DNA from: Rhizobium sp. Pop5
Lineage (GTDB): Bacteria > Pseudomonadota > Alphaproteobacteria > Rhizobiales > Rhizobiaceae
Reading direction: 5' to 3'
NCBI RefSeq assembly: GCF_024721175.1
Contig: NZ_CP099399.1
Location: forward strand, 2,604,001 to 2,668,000
DNA: 64,000 bases
Part shown: positions 27,297 to 35,517 of the stretch, piece by piece
Numbering within the stretch: the stretch's first letter is position 1
Layout: every line of letters begins with the position of its first letter
The notes under the pieces: model-generated
What the model was told of the DNA's origin: nothing
The model's database searches: none
What the model saw: only the letters and a program-made list of their open reading frames with translations
Made by a program: the position numbers and the translations under genes

Positions 27297-27316
27297 ACAT
27301 AAAGATATCTTTATGT
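27297..27316. promoter_or_regulatory. Perfect 20-bp palindrome upstream of metH
   Basis: ACATAAAGATATCTTTATGT is perfectly self-complementary and lies 42 bases before the metH start, in an AT-rich stretch that stands out from the surroundings. Operators of ArsR-type methionine-cycle regulators (SahR-like) have this general form; which protein binds it here is inference. Confidence 0.65.
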
Positions 27317-27528
27317 CAATATATGCCTGTCGATTTCGTAGTTTTCAAGCCCGTAACGCCGGATGTATTTTCGGACACGCAAAGGACGCTCTACGCTTTC
27401 AATCCTCGTATTGTGCCTTCAGAAAATCGGTTCCTGATTTTCGCGCCGATGCGCTAACCGGATGACAGACTCGCGCGACCTCTATATACGCGTTTGCGAC
27501 ATAGTGCGCACGAAATCGGAGGAGTATC

Positions 27529-28788
27529 ATGGCACCCGCAACCGGCAACGCCGCACTCGGAAACTGGACGGGCCGCGCCTATCATCGCGGCTGGCTGCTC
27601 GCCCAGGCAAACGGCCTCTTCGATTTCTTCCAGCACAAGTCGATCAATCCCAAGGGCGGCTTTTACGATCTCGACGATACCGGCTGGCCGCTTGACGCCG
27701 AGGGCCAGGTTCGCAGCATCCATATCGCGGCGCGCGCGGTACATTGTTTCTCGATCGGCGCCCTACTCGGCCGTCCCGGCGCCTCCGACGTCGTCGACCA
27801 CGGCATGGACTATCTCTGGAACCATCACCGCGACCGTAAAAACGGCGGCTATTTCTGGTCGCTCAACAATGCCGGTCCCGTCGATTCCAACAAGCAGGGC
27901 TATGGCCATGCCTTCGTTCTCTTGGCCGCCTCATCCGCCAAGACGATCGGCCATCCGCTGGCTGACGGCATGCTCGCCGATATCACGGAGATCCTGAACA
28001 CGAAGTTCTGGGAGCCGCAAAACGGGGCGATCGCCGAGGAATTCACCGCCGACTGGCAGCCGCTCGACGGCGGCGCCTATCGCGGCCAGAATTCCAATAT
28101 GCACCTGACCGAAGCGCTGATGGCAGCCTTCGAAGTCTCCGGCGACAGGCAATACCTGGCAAAGGCCGAAAGCATCGCCGATCTCGTCATTCGCCGCTCG
28201 GCCGGTTCGGTCGACTGGCGCGTCGCCGAACATTTCGATGCCGAATGGAACCTCGATAAGGATTACTATCATCCGAACGAAATGTTCCGCCCGGCCGGCA
28301 CGACACCCGGCCATTGGCTGGAATGGGCTCGCCTCATCCTGCAGCTCTGGGCGCTCGGCGGCAAACGCATCGCATGGATGCCGGATGCAGCGAAAGCCCT
28401 TTTCGAGCAATCCATGGCGCTCGGCTGGGACAACGACAAGGGCGGCTTCTATTACACGCTCGACTGGGCGGACAAGCCCGCCAAGCGCAACAAGCTCTGG
28501 TGGCCGGCCTGCGAAGGCGCCGCTGCCGCGCACTTCCTCAACGAACACCTGCCGAGCGACTATCACGAGGAATGCTACCGCAAGATCTGGAACGTTATCG
28601 AGCGCGCCTTCATCGACCACAAGAACGGCGGCTGGCACGAGGAACTGACGGAGGATCTCGTTCCCTCCCACTCGCTCTTCCCCGGCAAGGGCGATATCTA
28701 CCACGCCCTGCAGGCCTGCCTGATCCCACTCTTCCCGGCGACGGGCAGCCTGACGAAGGGGATACTCGAAGCCGGCGGCAGGCTCTGA
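27529..28788 (+). CDS. AGE-family sugar epimerase/isomerase
   Basis: A 419-residue (alpha/alpha)6-barrel enzyme of the N-acylglucosamine 2-epimerase family. Recognisable pieces are GGFYDLDDTGWPL early, YGHAFVLLAAS, RGQNSNMHLTEALMAAFE, TTPGHWLEWARLIL and GKGDIYHALQACLIP near the end, which supply the active-site histidines. The pattern is closest to mannose isomerase/YihS-like members, which interconvert mannose, fructose or glucose, more than to GlcNAc epimerases; substrate remains open. GGAGGAG stands before the ATG. Divergent from metH, no obvious partner. Confidence 0.88.
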   Translation: MAPATGNAALGNWTGRAYHRGWLLAQANGLFDFFQHKSINPKGGFYDLDDTGWPLDAEGQVRSIHIAARAVHCFSIGALLGRPGASDVVDHGMDYLWNHHRDRKNGGYFWSLNNAGPVDSNKQGYGHAFVLLAASSAKTIGHPLADGMLADITEILNTKFWEPQNGAIAEEFTADWQPLDGGAYRGQNSNMHLTEALMAAFEVSGDRQYLAKAESIADLVIRRSAGSVDWRVAEHFDAEWNLDKDYYHPNEMFRPAGTTPGHWLEWARLILQLWALGGKRIAWMPDAAKALFEQSMALGWDNDKGGFYYTLDWADKPAKRNKLWWPACEGAAAAHFLNEHLPSDYHEECYRKIWNVIERAFIDHKNGGWHEELTEDLVPSHSLFPGKGDIYHALQACLIPLFPATGSLTKGILEAGGRL

Positions 28789-28830
28789 GGCGAAAGCCTC
28801 AGCAGCCCTGTGCCGATTTTGCGTTTACAG

Positions 28831-29421
28831 CTACCTCTCGAACTGGCGCGCTTCTCGATTTGCTTCATTGAGGTCGTTTCGCACGCGATCCTGATCGTCA
28901 CGTATGTCGCTGAGTTCCTTTTCGAGATCTTGAACCTTCCAGTAATTCAAAAGTGAACTGTCTTCCGCAGGATCTTTCTTCATTTTTTCCTTTAATTCTT
29001 CAAGCTCCTCTTCTTTGCGTTTGTAGTCGTCTTCGAGCCACCACAGTTTCAATCTAAGCGAATACTGGCGATAGCCGACCTCGTGACCACGCAGGAACTG
29101 AGCCTCCGTCTTAGGCGGGCACAGACCGTTATAGCTGTGTCCATGCTGTCCTTCCCAAAGCCCGCTCCACGCTGTGCAATAACGCAACAGACCTTTCTTG
29201 TAGCCCTGATTCCAAAGGCTGAGGTTCGGCACGACCTTTACTCGTTTGCAGGACTTAATGTGCCCTTCAAACCGCTCTTGCGGCTGATAGCCGTTGAACC
29301 CATCAGTGAAACCGATACCTTTCCAGTCGCCGGCAAGGCAGTCCTTTTTCGAGATCGTGTAGCAAGAGGTAAGGAACAGACTAATGCCGATGGCGGCAAT
29401 GATAGAGAATAAACGCAACAT
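28831..29421 (-). CDS. DUF2799 lipoprotein, copy 1
   Basis: A 196-residue lipoprotein. MLRLFSIIAAIGISLFLTSC gives a lipobox with cysteine about residue 20; then the DUF2799 pattern DWKGIGFTDGFNGYQPQERF, SCKRVKVVPNLSLWNQGYKKG and NGLCPPKTEAQFLRGHEVGY. The C-terminal third is a charged coiled coil (KRKEEELEELKEKMKK). Same family and layout as the next gene upstream, but much richer in A and T and in Lys codons, so it may have had a different history. Function unknown; envelope-anchored. Start at 29421; an in-frame GGFV extension is less likely. Confidence 0.82.
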   Translation of the reverse strand: MLRLFSIIAAIGISLFLTSCYTISKKDCLAGDWKGIGFTDGFNGYQPQERFEGHIKSCKRVKVVPNLSLWNQGYKKGLLRYCTAWSGLWEGQHGHSYNGLCPPKTEAQFLRGHEVGYRQYSLRLKLWWLEDDYKRKEEELEELKEKMKKDPAEDSSLLNYWKVQDLEKELSDIRDDQDRVRNDLNEANREARQFER

Positions 29422-29587
29422 AACGAACCCGCCCAACAGAACAAAACAGGAACATAATTACCAGTTGCGTATCCGTCTGTCACTACGCGCGTTCGTGCGA
29501 TCTTCCATTTGGGCAGCTTTATTTTGGGTGCGAAGTCACGACCCGAAAAGTGTCCTCGACAACCGTCGGCAAGCTTCGACGCCGGGC

Positions 29588-30211
29588 TCAATACCCCGGC
29601 GCGGGCAACGCGACGTTCGGGTTCCGCTGGAACCACTCGACATCCTCGTTGACGCGGTCGAGATCGTCCTGCACGTCGCGCTGGTCGCGGCGAATATCGT
29701 GCATGTCGTCTTCCAGGTCTTCGACCCGCCGGCGCAGTTCGGATCTCTCCTCGTCCTTCGCATCCTTCAGCTTGTCGGAAAGCTCGTCGATGCTTGCCTC
29801 CTTTGAGCTGTAGTCGTTCTGCATCGAGGTGAGGCGTTCCTGGAGCCCGTGCTGCTTGGCTCCAAGGTTGAAGCCGCGCAGAAAGCCCTGAGCGGTGTCC
29901 GGCGGGCAGACATTGGCGTAGCCGCCACCCGACTGGCCGCGCGCCAGTCCGCTGAGCGGCGTGCAGTAACGCACGAGGCCGGCCTGATAGCCCTGGAACC
30001 AGATCGTCTGATCGGGCACGATCTTCACCCGCTCGCAGGATTTCGCGTGCGCGGCGAAGCGCTGCTGCGGCTCGTAGCCGGCAGCGCCGTCGCTCTCGCC
30101 GATCACCCGCCAGTCGGCGGCGACGCACTCCTCCTTGGAAAGCGTGTTGCAGGAGGCAAGGAAGAGGCCGAAACCGATGGCGGCGGCAAGCGCGAGGAAC
30201 AGGCGGATCAT
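29588..30211 (-). CDS. DUF2799 lipoprotein, copy 2
   Basis: A 207-residue lipoprotein with signal MIRLFLALAAAIGFGLFLASC (cysteine near 21), the DUF2799 core (DWRVIGESDGAAGYEPQQRF, SCERVKIVPDQTIWFQGYQAG, NVCPPDTAQGFLRGFNLG) and a long C-terminal coiled coil (DELSDKLKDAKDEERSELRR as part). Tandem paralogue of the gene at 28831, 166 bases apart on the same strand, but with the high GC and codon use of the surrounding genome. Role unknown. Confidence 0.85.
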   Translation of the reverse strand: MIRLFLALAAAIGFGLFLASCNTLSKEECVAADWRVIGESDGAAGYEPQQRFAAHAKSCERVKIVPDQTIWFQGYQAGLVRYCTPLSGLARGQSGGGYANVCPPDTAQGFLRGFNLGAKQHGLQERLTSMQNDYSSKEASIDELSDKLKDAKDEERSELRRRVEDLEDDMHDIRRDQRDVQDDLDRVNEDVEWFQRNPNVALPAPGY

Positions 30212-30343
30212 GATGTCCCGGAAAGGTTAAGGAGGGCGATGCCGCACCTTAGCCGCAGGACAAGCCCGCGTCACCGGAGCGGCGACGCGATTTTGCATTT
30301 TTGATGGCTTTTTTCTGTCGAAATTACGGCAGGGATAGCCGCA

Positions 30344-30838
30344 TCAAAGCGGGGCGAGCCGCAACGTGTCCAGATCCTTCGCCAGCATCAACGCCAGCGC
30401 TTCCACCACGAGGTTGTGGTCGTCTCGCTGCGGCAAGCCGGAGACGGTCACCGCGCCAACGCAGCCCGTGCCCCTGACATTGATCGGGAAACTGCCGCCA
30501 TGCGGCGCATAGTCGTCGCCGGAAAGCCCGTTGTCCTCGACCGTCTTGCCGTCCTTCTTCAGTTTCAGGCCGGAAGCATAGCTGCTGCGAAAATAGCGCA
30601 GAACCATATTACGCTTGCGGCGGACCCAGTTGACATTGTCGGGCGTGACACCCGGAAGCGCCGCATAGAAGACCGGCATCGAATGCAGGGTCACGTCGAT
30701 CGCGATGCCGAGGCCGCGCTCGGTGCCGAGTTCCTGCAGGAGCTTGCCGAGCTGCCATGCCGTCGTCAGGTCGAAAGCATCGAAGCTCAGCGCCTTCTCC
30801 TGCTCCGCGATCCGGCTGAGATCGTCCTCGATGGTCAT
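30344..30838 (-). CDS. UPF0303 / heme-degrading-domain (GlcG-like) protein
   Basis: A 164-residue protein of the UPF0303 group of the HbpS/GlcG fold. Marks are DLTTAWQLGKLLQELG, the VTLHSMPVFYAALPG segment and GDDYAPHGGSFPI with the conserved HGG, then GTGCVGAVTVSGLPQRDDH. I begin at MTIEDDLSRI; a 23-residue upstream extension lacks family features. Members bind heme or small cofactors; the substrate is not known. It ends the leftward unit with a flavin reductase and racemase. Confidence 0.85.
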   Translation of the reverse strand: MTIEDDLSRIAEQEKALSFDAFDLTTAWQLGKLLQELGTERGLGIAIDVTLHSMPVFYAALPGVTPDNVNWVRRKRNMVLRYFRSSYASGLKLKKDGKTVEDNGLSGDDYAPHGGSFPINVRGTGCVGAVTVSGLPQRDDHNLVVEALALMLAKDLDTLRLAPL

Positions 30839-30925
30839 TGGTAAGCCCTCCTCTGCAGCGATGATCCCCTGCAGACCATTCTCGCCGGAGGCAAAAAAGT
30901 AAAGCAAAACTTGACGCTATCGCGT

Positions 30926-31537
30926 TCAGAGCTTCGGTGTCAGCATCTCGAAGCGGTCGCGGATGGTGGCGCAGGTATCGCCGCCGAGCCTTGCGATGGC
31001 GTCGATGGCGGCCGGATCGACATGCAGCCTTTCGGGATCGACGACGCCGTCACGATAATGCGCATAGACGATCTCGCCCATGATGATCTGCCTGGAGCGG
31101 CCGAGTTCCAGCGTCACATGCCGCCGGCATTCGAAGGCGGCCGGCGCCTCCGCGATGTAGGGCGAGGCCACCTTCTCGCCCGGCATCGCCGTCAACCCCG
31201 CCTCTTTCAGCTCGTCGACGCCGCGCGAATATTTGGCGCCGCAGACATGCATCGCCTCGGCGATCGCGAAGGAGACGATATTGACCGTGAAGACCTCGGT
31301 CATGCGGATATTGTGGCCGGTGTCCTTGAACGACATGTCGGGATGGTTCTCGACCCCGATCGCCAAGATAGGCGGATCAGCCGAAAGGCAGTTGAAAAAG
31401 CTGAAAGGTGCGGCGTTGATCCGCCCGTGCTCGTCGACCGTCGTCACCAGCGCGATCGGTCGCGGAATGATCGTGCCGATCATCAGCTTGTAGCGTTCGC
31501 GCTCCGTCAACTGCTCGAAGTCGAAGGAAATAGCCAT
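30926..31537 (-). CDS. Flavin reductase family protein
   Basis: A 203-residue FMN-binding split-barrel protein. RPIALVTTVDEHGRINAAPFSFF is the flavin-binding opening; PPILAIGVENHPDMSFKDT and FTVNIVS follow as in FlaRed/DIM6-NTAB proteins. Such enzymes either hand reduced flavin to a monooxygenase or act as oxidoreductases themselves; no monooxygenase is encoded nearby. It is four bases from the racemase gene and so probably co-expressed with the PotABCD-like importer. Confidence 0.88.
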   Translation of the reverse strand: MAISFDFEQLTERERYKLMIGTIIPRPIALVTTVDEHGRINAAPFSFFNCLSADPPILAIGVENHPDMSFKDTGHNIRMTEVFTVNIVSFAIAEAMHVCGAKYSRGVDELKEAGLTAMPGEKVASPYIAEAPAAFECRRHVTLELGRSRQIIMGEIVYAHYRDGVVDPERLHVDPAAIDAIARLGGDTCATIRDRFEMLTPKL

Positions 31538-31541
31538 CGGT

Positions 31542-32285
31542 TCAGACAGCCTTCGGAACCGGCGAGAAACCGCTCATCGCGCCGATGAAGGGTTTCGGCA
31601 GCGGCGCTGCGTAGGAGCCGCGTTTGCTGGTGGAAAGCCCGAGCGACACAAGCGCCTCGGCCTGTTTGACGGCAGTCGCGACACCATCGACGACAGGCAC
31701 GCCGTAGATCTCCTGCAATTCTCTGGCGAGATCCGTCATGCCGGCGCAGCCGAGCACGATCGCCTCGGCGCCGTCTTCCGCAAGCGCCCGCTCGATCTCG
31801 GCGCGAAGTTTGCCGATCGCGCCGGAAGCCGCATCCTCCAGTTCCAGCACGGGGATATCGGAGGCGCGCACCTTGGCGCGCTCGCCCATGCCGTAGCGGC
31901 GCACCAGATTGTCGATCAGCACCCGCGACCGCTCCAGCGTCGTCACCACAGTGAAGCGCTGAGCGAGAAAACCCGCCGTCGCAACCGCGGATTCGCAAAG
32001 CCCGAGGATCGGCACATCGGCAAAACTGCGTGCCGCTTCGAGCCCCGTATCGTCGAAGCAGGCGATGACAGCCGCGTCGTAGCCCTCGCTTTGCCGCTCC
32101 CTGAGTTCGGAGAGGAGGCCGGGAATCGCCAGCGCCCCGTCGTAATGGCCTTCGATGGAGACAGGTCCCATGCGCGAGGTGGCTGCGATAATCTCCGTGC
32201 CTGAAGCAGCCACCGCGCGCGCGGCGGTCGCGGCCTTCTCGGTCATGGAGGCCGTGGTATTCGGATTGATGATGAGGATGCGCAT
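31542..32285 (-). CDS. Asp/Glu/hydantoin racemase family protein
   Basis: A 247-residue racemase of the hydantoin/Asp-Glu type. The opening MRILIINPNTTASMTEK, the first catalytic cysteine in AVIACFDDTG (about residue 76) and the second in IVLGCAGMTD (about 180) are all in place. HyuE-type enzymes racemise 5-substituted hydantoins; relatives act on amino acids or allantoin. One base separates it from the permease stop, so it belongs to the importer operon and hints at a cyclic ureide or D-amino acid as substrate. Confidence 0.88.
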   Translation of the reverse strand: MRILIINPNTTASMTEKAATAARAVAASGTEIIAATSRMGPVSIEGHYDGALAIPGLLSELRERQSEGYDAAVIACFDDTGLEAARSFADVPILGLCESAVATAGFLAQRFTVVTTLERSRVLIDNLVRRYGMGERAKVRASDIPVLELEDAASGAIGKLRAEIERALAEDGAEAIVLGCAGMTDLARELQEIYGVPVVDGVATAVKQAEALVSLGLSTSKRGSYAAPLPKPFIGAMSGFSPVPKAV

Positions 32286-32286
32286 T

Positions 32287-33108
32287 TCAGCCTGTCTTTG
32301 CCTGTCTCCGGCTGAGCATGGTCATGATGCCGAGCGCGATGAGAATAATGGTGAAGGAAAACAGTGTCGTCACCGTGCCGAGGGCATAGAGCACGGGCGT
32401 CGTGACGTTGGTCGTCATGCCGTAGATCTCGAGCGGCAGCGTGTTGTAGGTGCCTGACGTCATCAACGTGCGGGCAAACTCGTCATAGGAGAGCGTGAAG
32501 CCGAACAGGCCGACGCCGATCAGACTCGGCGCGATCATCGGCAGCACGACATGGCGGAAGGTCTGCCAGGAGGAGGCGCCGAGGTCGCGCGCCGCCTCCT
32601 CATAGGCCGGCGAGAAGCGATTGAAGACGGCAAACATGATCAGCACGCCGAAGGGCAGCGTCCAGGTCAGATGCGCGCCGAAGGCCGAGGAGTACCAGGC
32701 GGGCTTCAGCCCACCCTCCTGGAAAACGACGCCGATGCCGAGCGAGACGATGATCGACGGCACCACGAGGCTTGCGACGGTGGCATAGAACAGCACCGTA
32801 GAGCCACGGAAACGGCGGCGGAAGGCAAGGCCGGCAAGCAGCGACACGACGACGGTCACCACCATCACCATCAACCCGAGCGAGAAGGAACGACGGAACG
32901 AGGCGCCGAAATCGCCGACCGCCTGTTTCTCGAACAGATTGAAGAACCAATGCGTGGAAACGCCGTTCATCGGGAAGGTCAGGCCGCCGTCCGGCCCCTG
33001 GAAGGAGAGGATAAGGATCGCCGACAGCGGACCGTAGAGGAACAGCACGAAGACGATGAAGAAGATCGCCAGCAGATAGAATCCGAGGCCGCGTTTTTCG
33101 TGGTTCAT
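32287..33108 (-). CDS. ABC transporter permease, PotC type
   Basis: A 273-residue permease with six hydrophobic segments. The coupling loop reads YEEAARDLGASSWQTFRHVVLP. FTLSYDEFARTLMTSGTYNTLP is the usual PotC/PotI-like late segment. One base before the partner permease stop. Part of an importer for a polyamine-like or small cyclic compound. Confidence 0.92.
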   Translation of the reverse strand: MNHEKRGLGFYLLAIFFIVFVLFLYGPLSAILILSFQGPDGGLTFPMNGVSTHWFFNLFEKQAVGDFGASFRRSFSLGLMVMVVTVVVSLLAGLAFRRRFRGSTVLFYATVASLVVPSIIVSLGIGVVFQEGGLKPAWYSSAFGAHLTWTLPFGVLIMFAVFNRFSPAYEEAARDLGASSWQTFRHVVLPMIAPSLIGVGLFGFTLSYDEFARTLMTSGTYNTLPLEIYGMTTNVTTPVLYALGTVTTLFSFTIILIALGIMTMLSRRQAKTG

Positions 33109-33109
33109 C

Positions 33110-34024
33110 TCAAAGCTCCTTGCGGATATCGACGACGCGCAGGATGGCGGCGACCATCAGCAGCACGACAGCGAGCAGCACCACGGCATTGGCAGCCGCC
33201 GCCGGATATTGCAGCAGCGACATCTGGTTCTTCATCATCAGCGCCACCGAAGCGCTCTGTCCGCCGGACATGACCTGCACCGTCGAGAAATCGGCCATCA
33301 CAAGCGTCACGACAAAGATCGTGCCGATCGCCATGCCGGGCTTGGCGAGCGGAATGACGACGTTCCACAGCACCTGCCAGCCGGATGCGCCCGCGTCGCG
33401 CGCCGCCTCGAACAGCGACCGGTCGATGCGCATCAGCGTGTTGAAGATCGGCGTCACCATGAACAACGTATAGAGATGCACCATGGCGAGCACGACGGCG
33501 AAATCGGAATAGAGCAGCCATTCGATCGGCTGCGGAATGATCCCCATCTGGATCAGCGTCGAATTGACGAGGCCGTTGCGCCCGAGCACCGGAATCCACG
33601 AGATCATGCGAATGATGTTCGACGTCATGAACGGCACGGTGCAGACGAGAAAGAGGATCATCTGCGTCGAGGTCTTGCGGATATGGAAGGCCAGGAAATA
33701 GGCGACCCAGAATCCGATGACCAGCGTCAGCGCCCAGACGATGGCGGTGAATTTCAGCGTATTGAGATAGGTCTTCCACGTCACCCATGAACCGAGCGTG
33801 TCGGTGTAGTTCATGGTGAGGAAATCGGGATAGAGGCCGGCGAAATCATAGTCCCACAAGCTGACGATAGCGATCATGGCAATCGGCAGCAGGAAGAAGA
33901 AACCGAGAATGGCGATGAGCGGGCTCGCCTGGAGATAGGAGATGGCCGAGGGAGAGAGGCGGAAGGTACGGCGGTGCGCCGGCCGCGAAGCCTGATCCGT
34001 CTGCTCTGAAGCGATCGTTGCCAT
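33110..34024 (-). CDS. ABC transporter permease, PotB type
   Basis: A 304-residue permease; N-terminal cytoplasmic part then six membrane segments. Coupling loop FEAARDAGASGWQVLWNVVIPLA. VPFMTSNIIRMISWIPVLGRNG is a typical PotB-like periplasmic/second helix region. It begins the permease pair; the gap to the binding-protein gene holds a long inverted repeat. Confidence 0.92.
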   Translation of the reverse strand: MATIASEQTDQASRPAHRRTFRLSPSAISYLQASPLIAILGFFFLLPIAMIAIVSLWDYDFAGLYPDFLTMNYTDTLGSWVTWKTYLNTLKFTAIVWALTLVIGFWVAYFLAFHIRKTSTQMILFLVCTVPFMTSNIIRMISWIPVLGRNGLVNSTLIQMGIIPQPIEWLLYSDFAVVLAMVHLYTLFMVTPIFNTLMRIDRSLFEAARDAGASGWQVLWNVVIPLAKPGMAIGTIFVVTLVMADFSTVQVMSGGQSASVALMMKNQMSLLQYPAAAANAVVLLAVVLLMVAAILRVVDIRKEL

Positions 34025-34076
34025 CCCTTGCCCTTTCGCAAGTCATTCATCATCCGCATAGGGAGGGCTCAAAAGA

Positions 34077-34167
34077 CCCCTCCCCAACCCTCCCCACAAG
34101 GGGGAGGGAGTTTTAGGCCGCACCCTCGCCGGACTCCCTCCCCCTTGTGGGGAGGTTTGGGGAGGGG
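34077..34167. repeat. 35-bp-arm inverted repeat inside the PotABCD-like operon
   Basis: Arms 34077-34111 and 34133-34167 are complementary with a single mismatch, and are made of CCTCCCC / GGGGAGG blocks around CCACAAGGGGGAGG. The 21-base spacer would be the loop. It lies in the 158-base gap after the binding-protein gene; a very stable RNA hairpin would form there. Confidence 0.85.
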
Positions 34168-34182
34168 AAAACGGCAATCGCC

Positions 34183-35481
34183 TTAGGCAGCGATGAACTC
34201 GTTCCAGCGGCGAACCATGTAGCGGTCCTCGTCCATGACCGAGTTCCAGCAGGCGACCGCGCCCATGCGGGCTTCGAAGGCACCGCCGTCGCGGACTGCG
34301 CCGGCCTTCTCCATGACCTTGCCTTCGGGAGAAAGGATATCGCCCTGCGCCGGCTTGCCCTCGATCCAGTAGCCCCACTCGTCTGCCGTCATGAAGTTCT
34401 TGGCAGTCTCCATGCAGGCGGAATAGTAGCCCTGGCGGTTGAGGTAACCGCCGACCCAACCTGATGTGTACCAGTTGATATATTCATAGGCCGCATCGAG
34501 CTGTGCGCCCTTGAGGTGCGACGCAAGGCCGAGACCGCCGCCCCATGCGCGGTAGCCTTCCTTGAGCGGCTGGTACTTGCAGGCGATGCCCTTGGAGCGG
34601 ACGGCGGCAACGGCCGGCGACCACATGGACTGGATGACGACTTCGCCCGATGCCATCAGATTGACCGACTCGTCGAAGCTCTTCCAGAAGGCGCGGAACT
34701 GACCGTCGCCCTTGGCCTTGATCAGGAATTCGATCGTCTTGTCGATCTCTGCCTTGGTCATGTTGCCCTTGTCGGCATATTTGATGTTGCCCATGGCTTC
34801 CATGATCATCGCCGCATCCATGATGCCGATCGACGGGATGTTGAGGATCGAGGTCTTGCCCTTGAACTTCGGGTCCATGATGTCGGCCCAGCTCGTAATG
34901 TCGCGGCCGACGAGATCCGGACGGATGCCGAGCGTATCTGCATTGTAGATGGTGGGAACCATCGTCATCCACTGCGTCGGCTCCTTGGCGAACTTCTTGG
35001 AAGCCTGCTCCTCGACGAAGCCGACCGTGTGCGGTGCGGTACCCTGGGCAATGACGCTGTCCGGCTTCATCTTGCCGTTGATGAACAGCGGCACGATCTT
35101 GTCGTAATATTTGAGCTTCTTGACGTCCATCGGCTGCAGCACGCCTGTCGGGAACACCTTCTTGGCTATCCAGTATTCGATGTCGGCGATATCGTAGCTG
35201 TCGGGCTGGGTGACGGCGCGCTGGGCTGCGGCGTCGGAATCGGTTGCCGTCATCTCCAGCGTGATGCCGAGATCGGCCTTGCACTTCTCGGCGATCGCAT
35301 TGATGTTCGAAACGCCGGTGCCGAACTGGCGAAGCGTGATGTTCGTCTGCGCCCAGATGGAGGGAAAGCCGGTGATCGCGCCGGAGCCGGCAATGGCGCC
35401 GACGGCAGCCGCACCCGTCTTCAGGAGCGTGCGGCGGGAAAGACCCTTCTCCGCCTTGGTCGATGTCGTTTCAGTCGTCAT
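34183..35481 (-). CDS. ABC transporter substrate-binding protein, PotD type, Tat-exported
   Basis: A 432-residue periplasmic protein of the PotD/PotF class. The N-terminus has a twin-arginine signal (LSRRTLLKTGAAAVGAIAG), so it is exported folded by Tat. Later marks are YDIADIEYWIAKKVFPTG, TSILNIPSIGIMDAAMIMEA and GGLGLASHLKGAQLDAAYEY. The next gene is the ATPase upstream and the permeases downstream, forming a complete importer. Ligand not determined; the linked racemase speaks for something other than a plain polyamine. Confidence 0.92.
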   Translation of the reverse strand: MTTETTSTKAEKGLSRRTLLKTGAAAVGAIAGSGAITGFPSIWAQTNITLRQFGTGVSNINAIAEKCKADLGITLEMTATDSDAAAQRAVTQPDSYDIADIEYWIAKKVFPTGVLQPMDVKKLKYYDKIVPLFINGKMKPDSVIAQGTAPHTVGFVEEQASKKFAKEPTQWMTMVPTIYNADTLGIRPDLVGRDITSWADIMDPKFKGKTSILNIPSIGIMDAAMIMEAMGNIKYADKGNMTKAEIDKTIEFLIKAKGDGQFRAFWKSFDESVNLMASGEVVIQSMWSPAVAAVRSKGIACKYQPLKEGYRAWGGGLGLASHLKGAQLDAAYEYINWYTSGWVGGYLNRQGYYSACMETAKNFMTADEWGYWIEGKPAQGDILSPEGKVMEKAGAVRDGGAFEARMGAVACWNSVMDEDRYMVRRWNEFIAA

Positions 35482-35517
35482 GTCAGTTCCCCTTTTCTTG
35501 ATGTGGAAGTTGATGGT

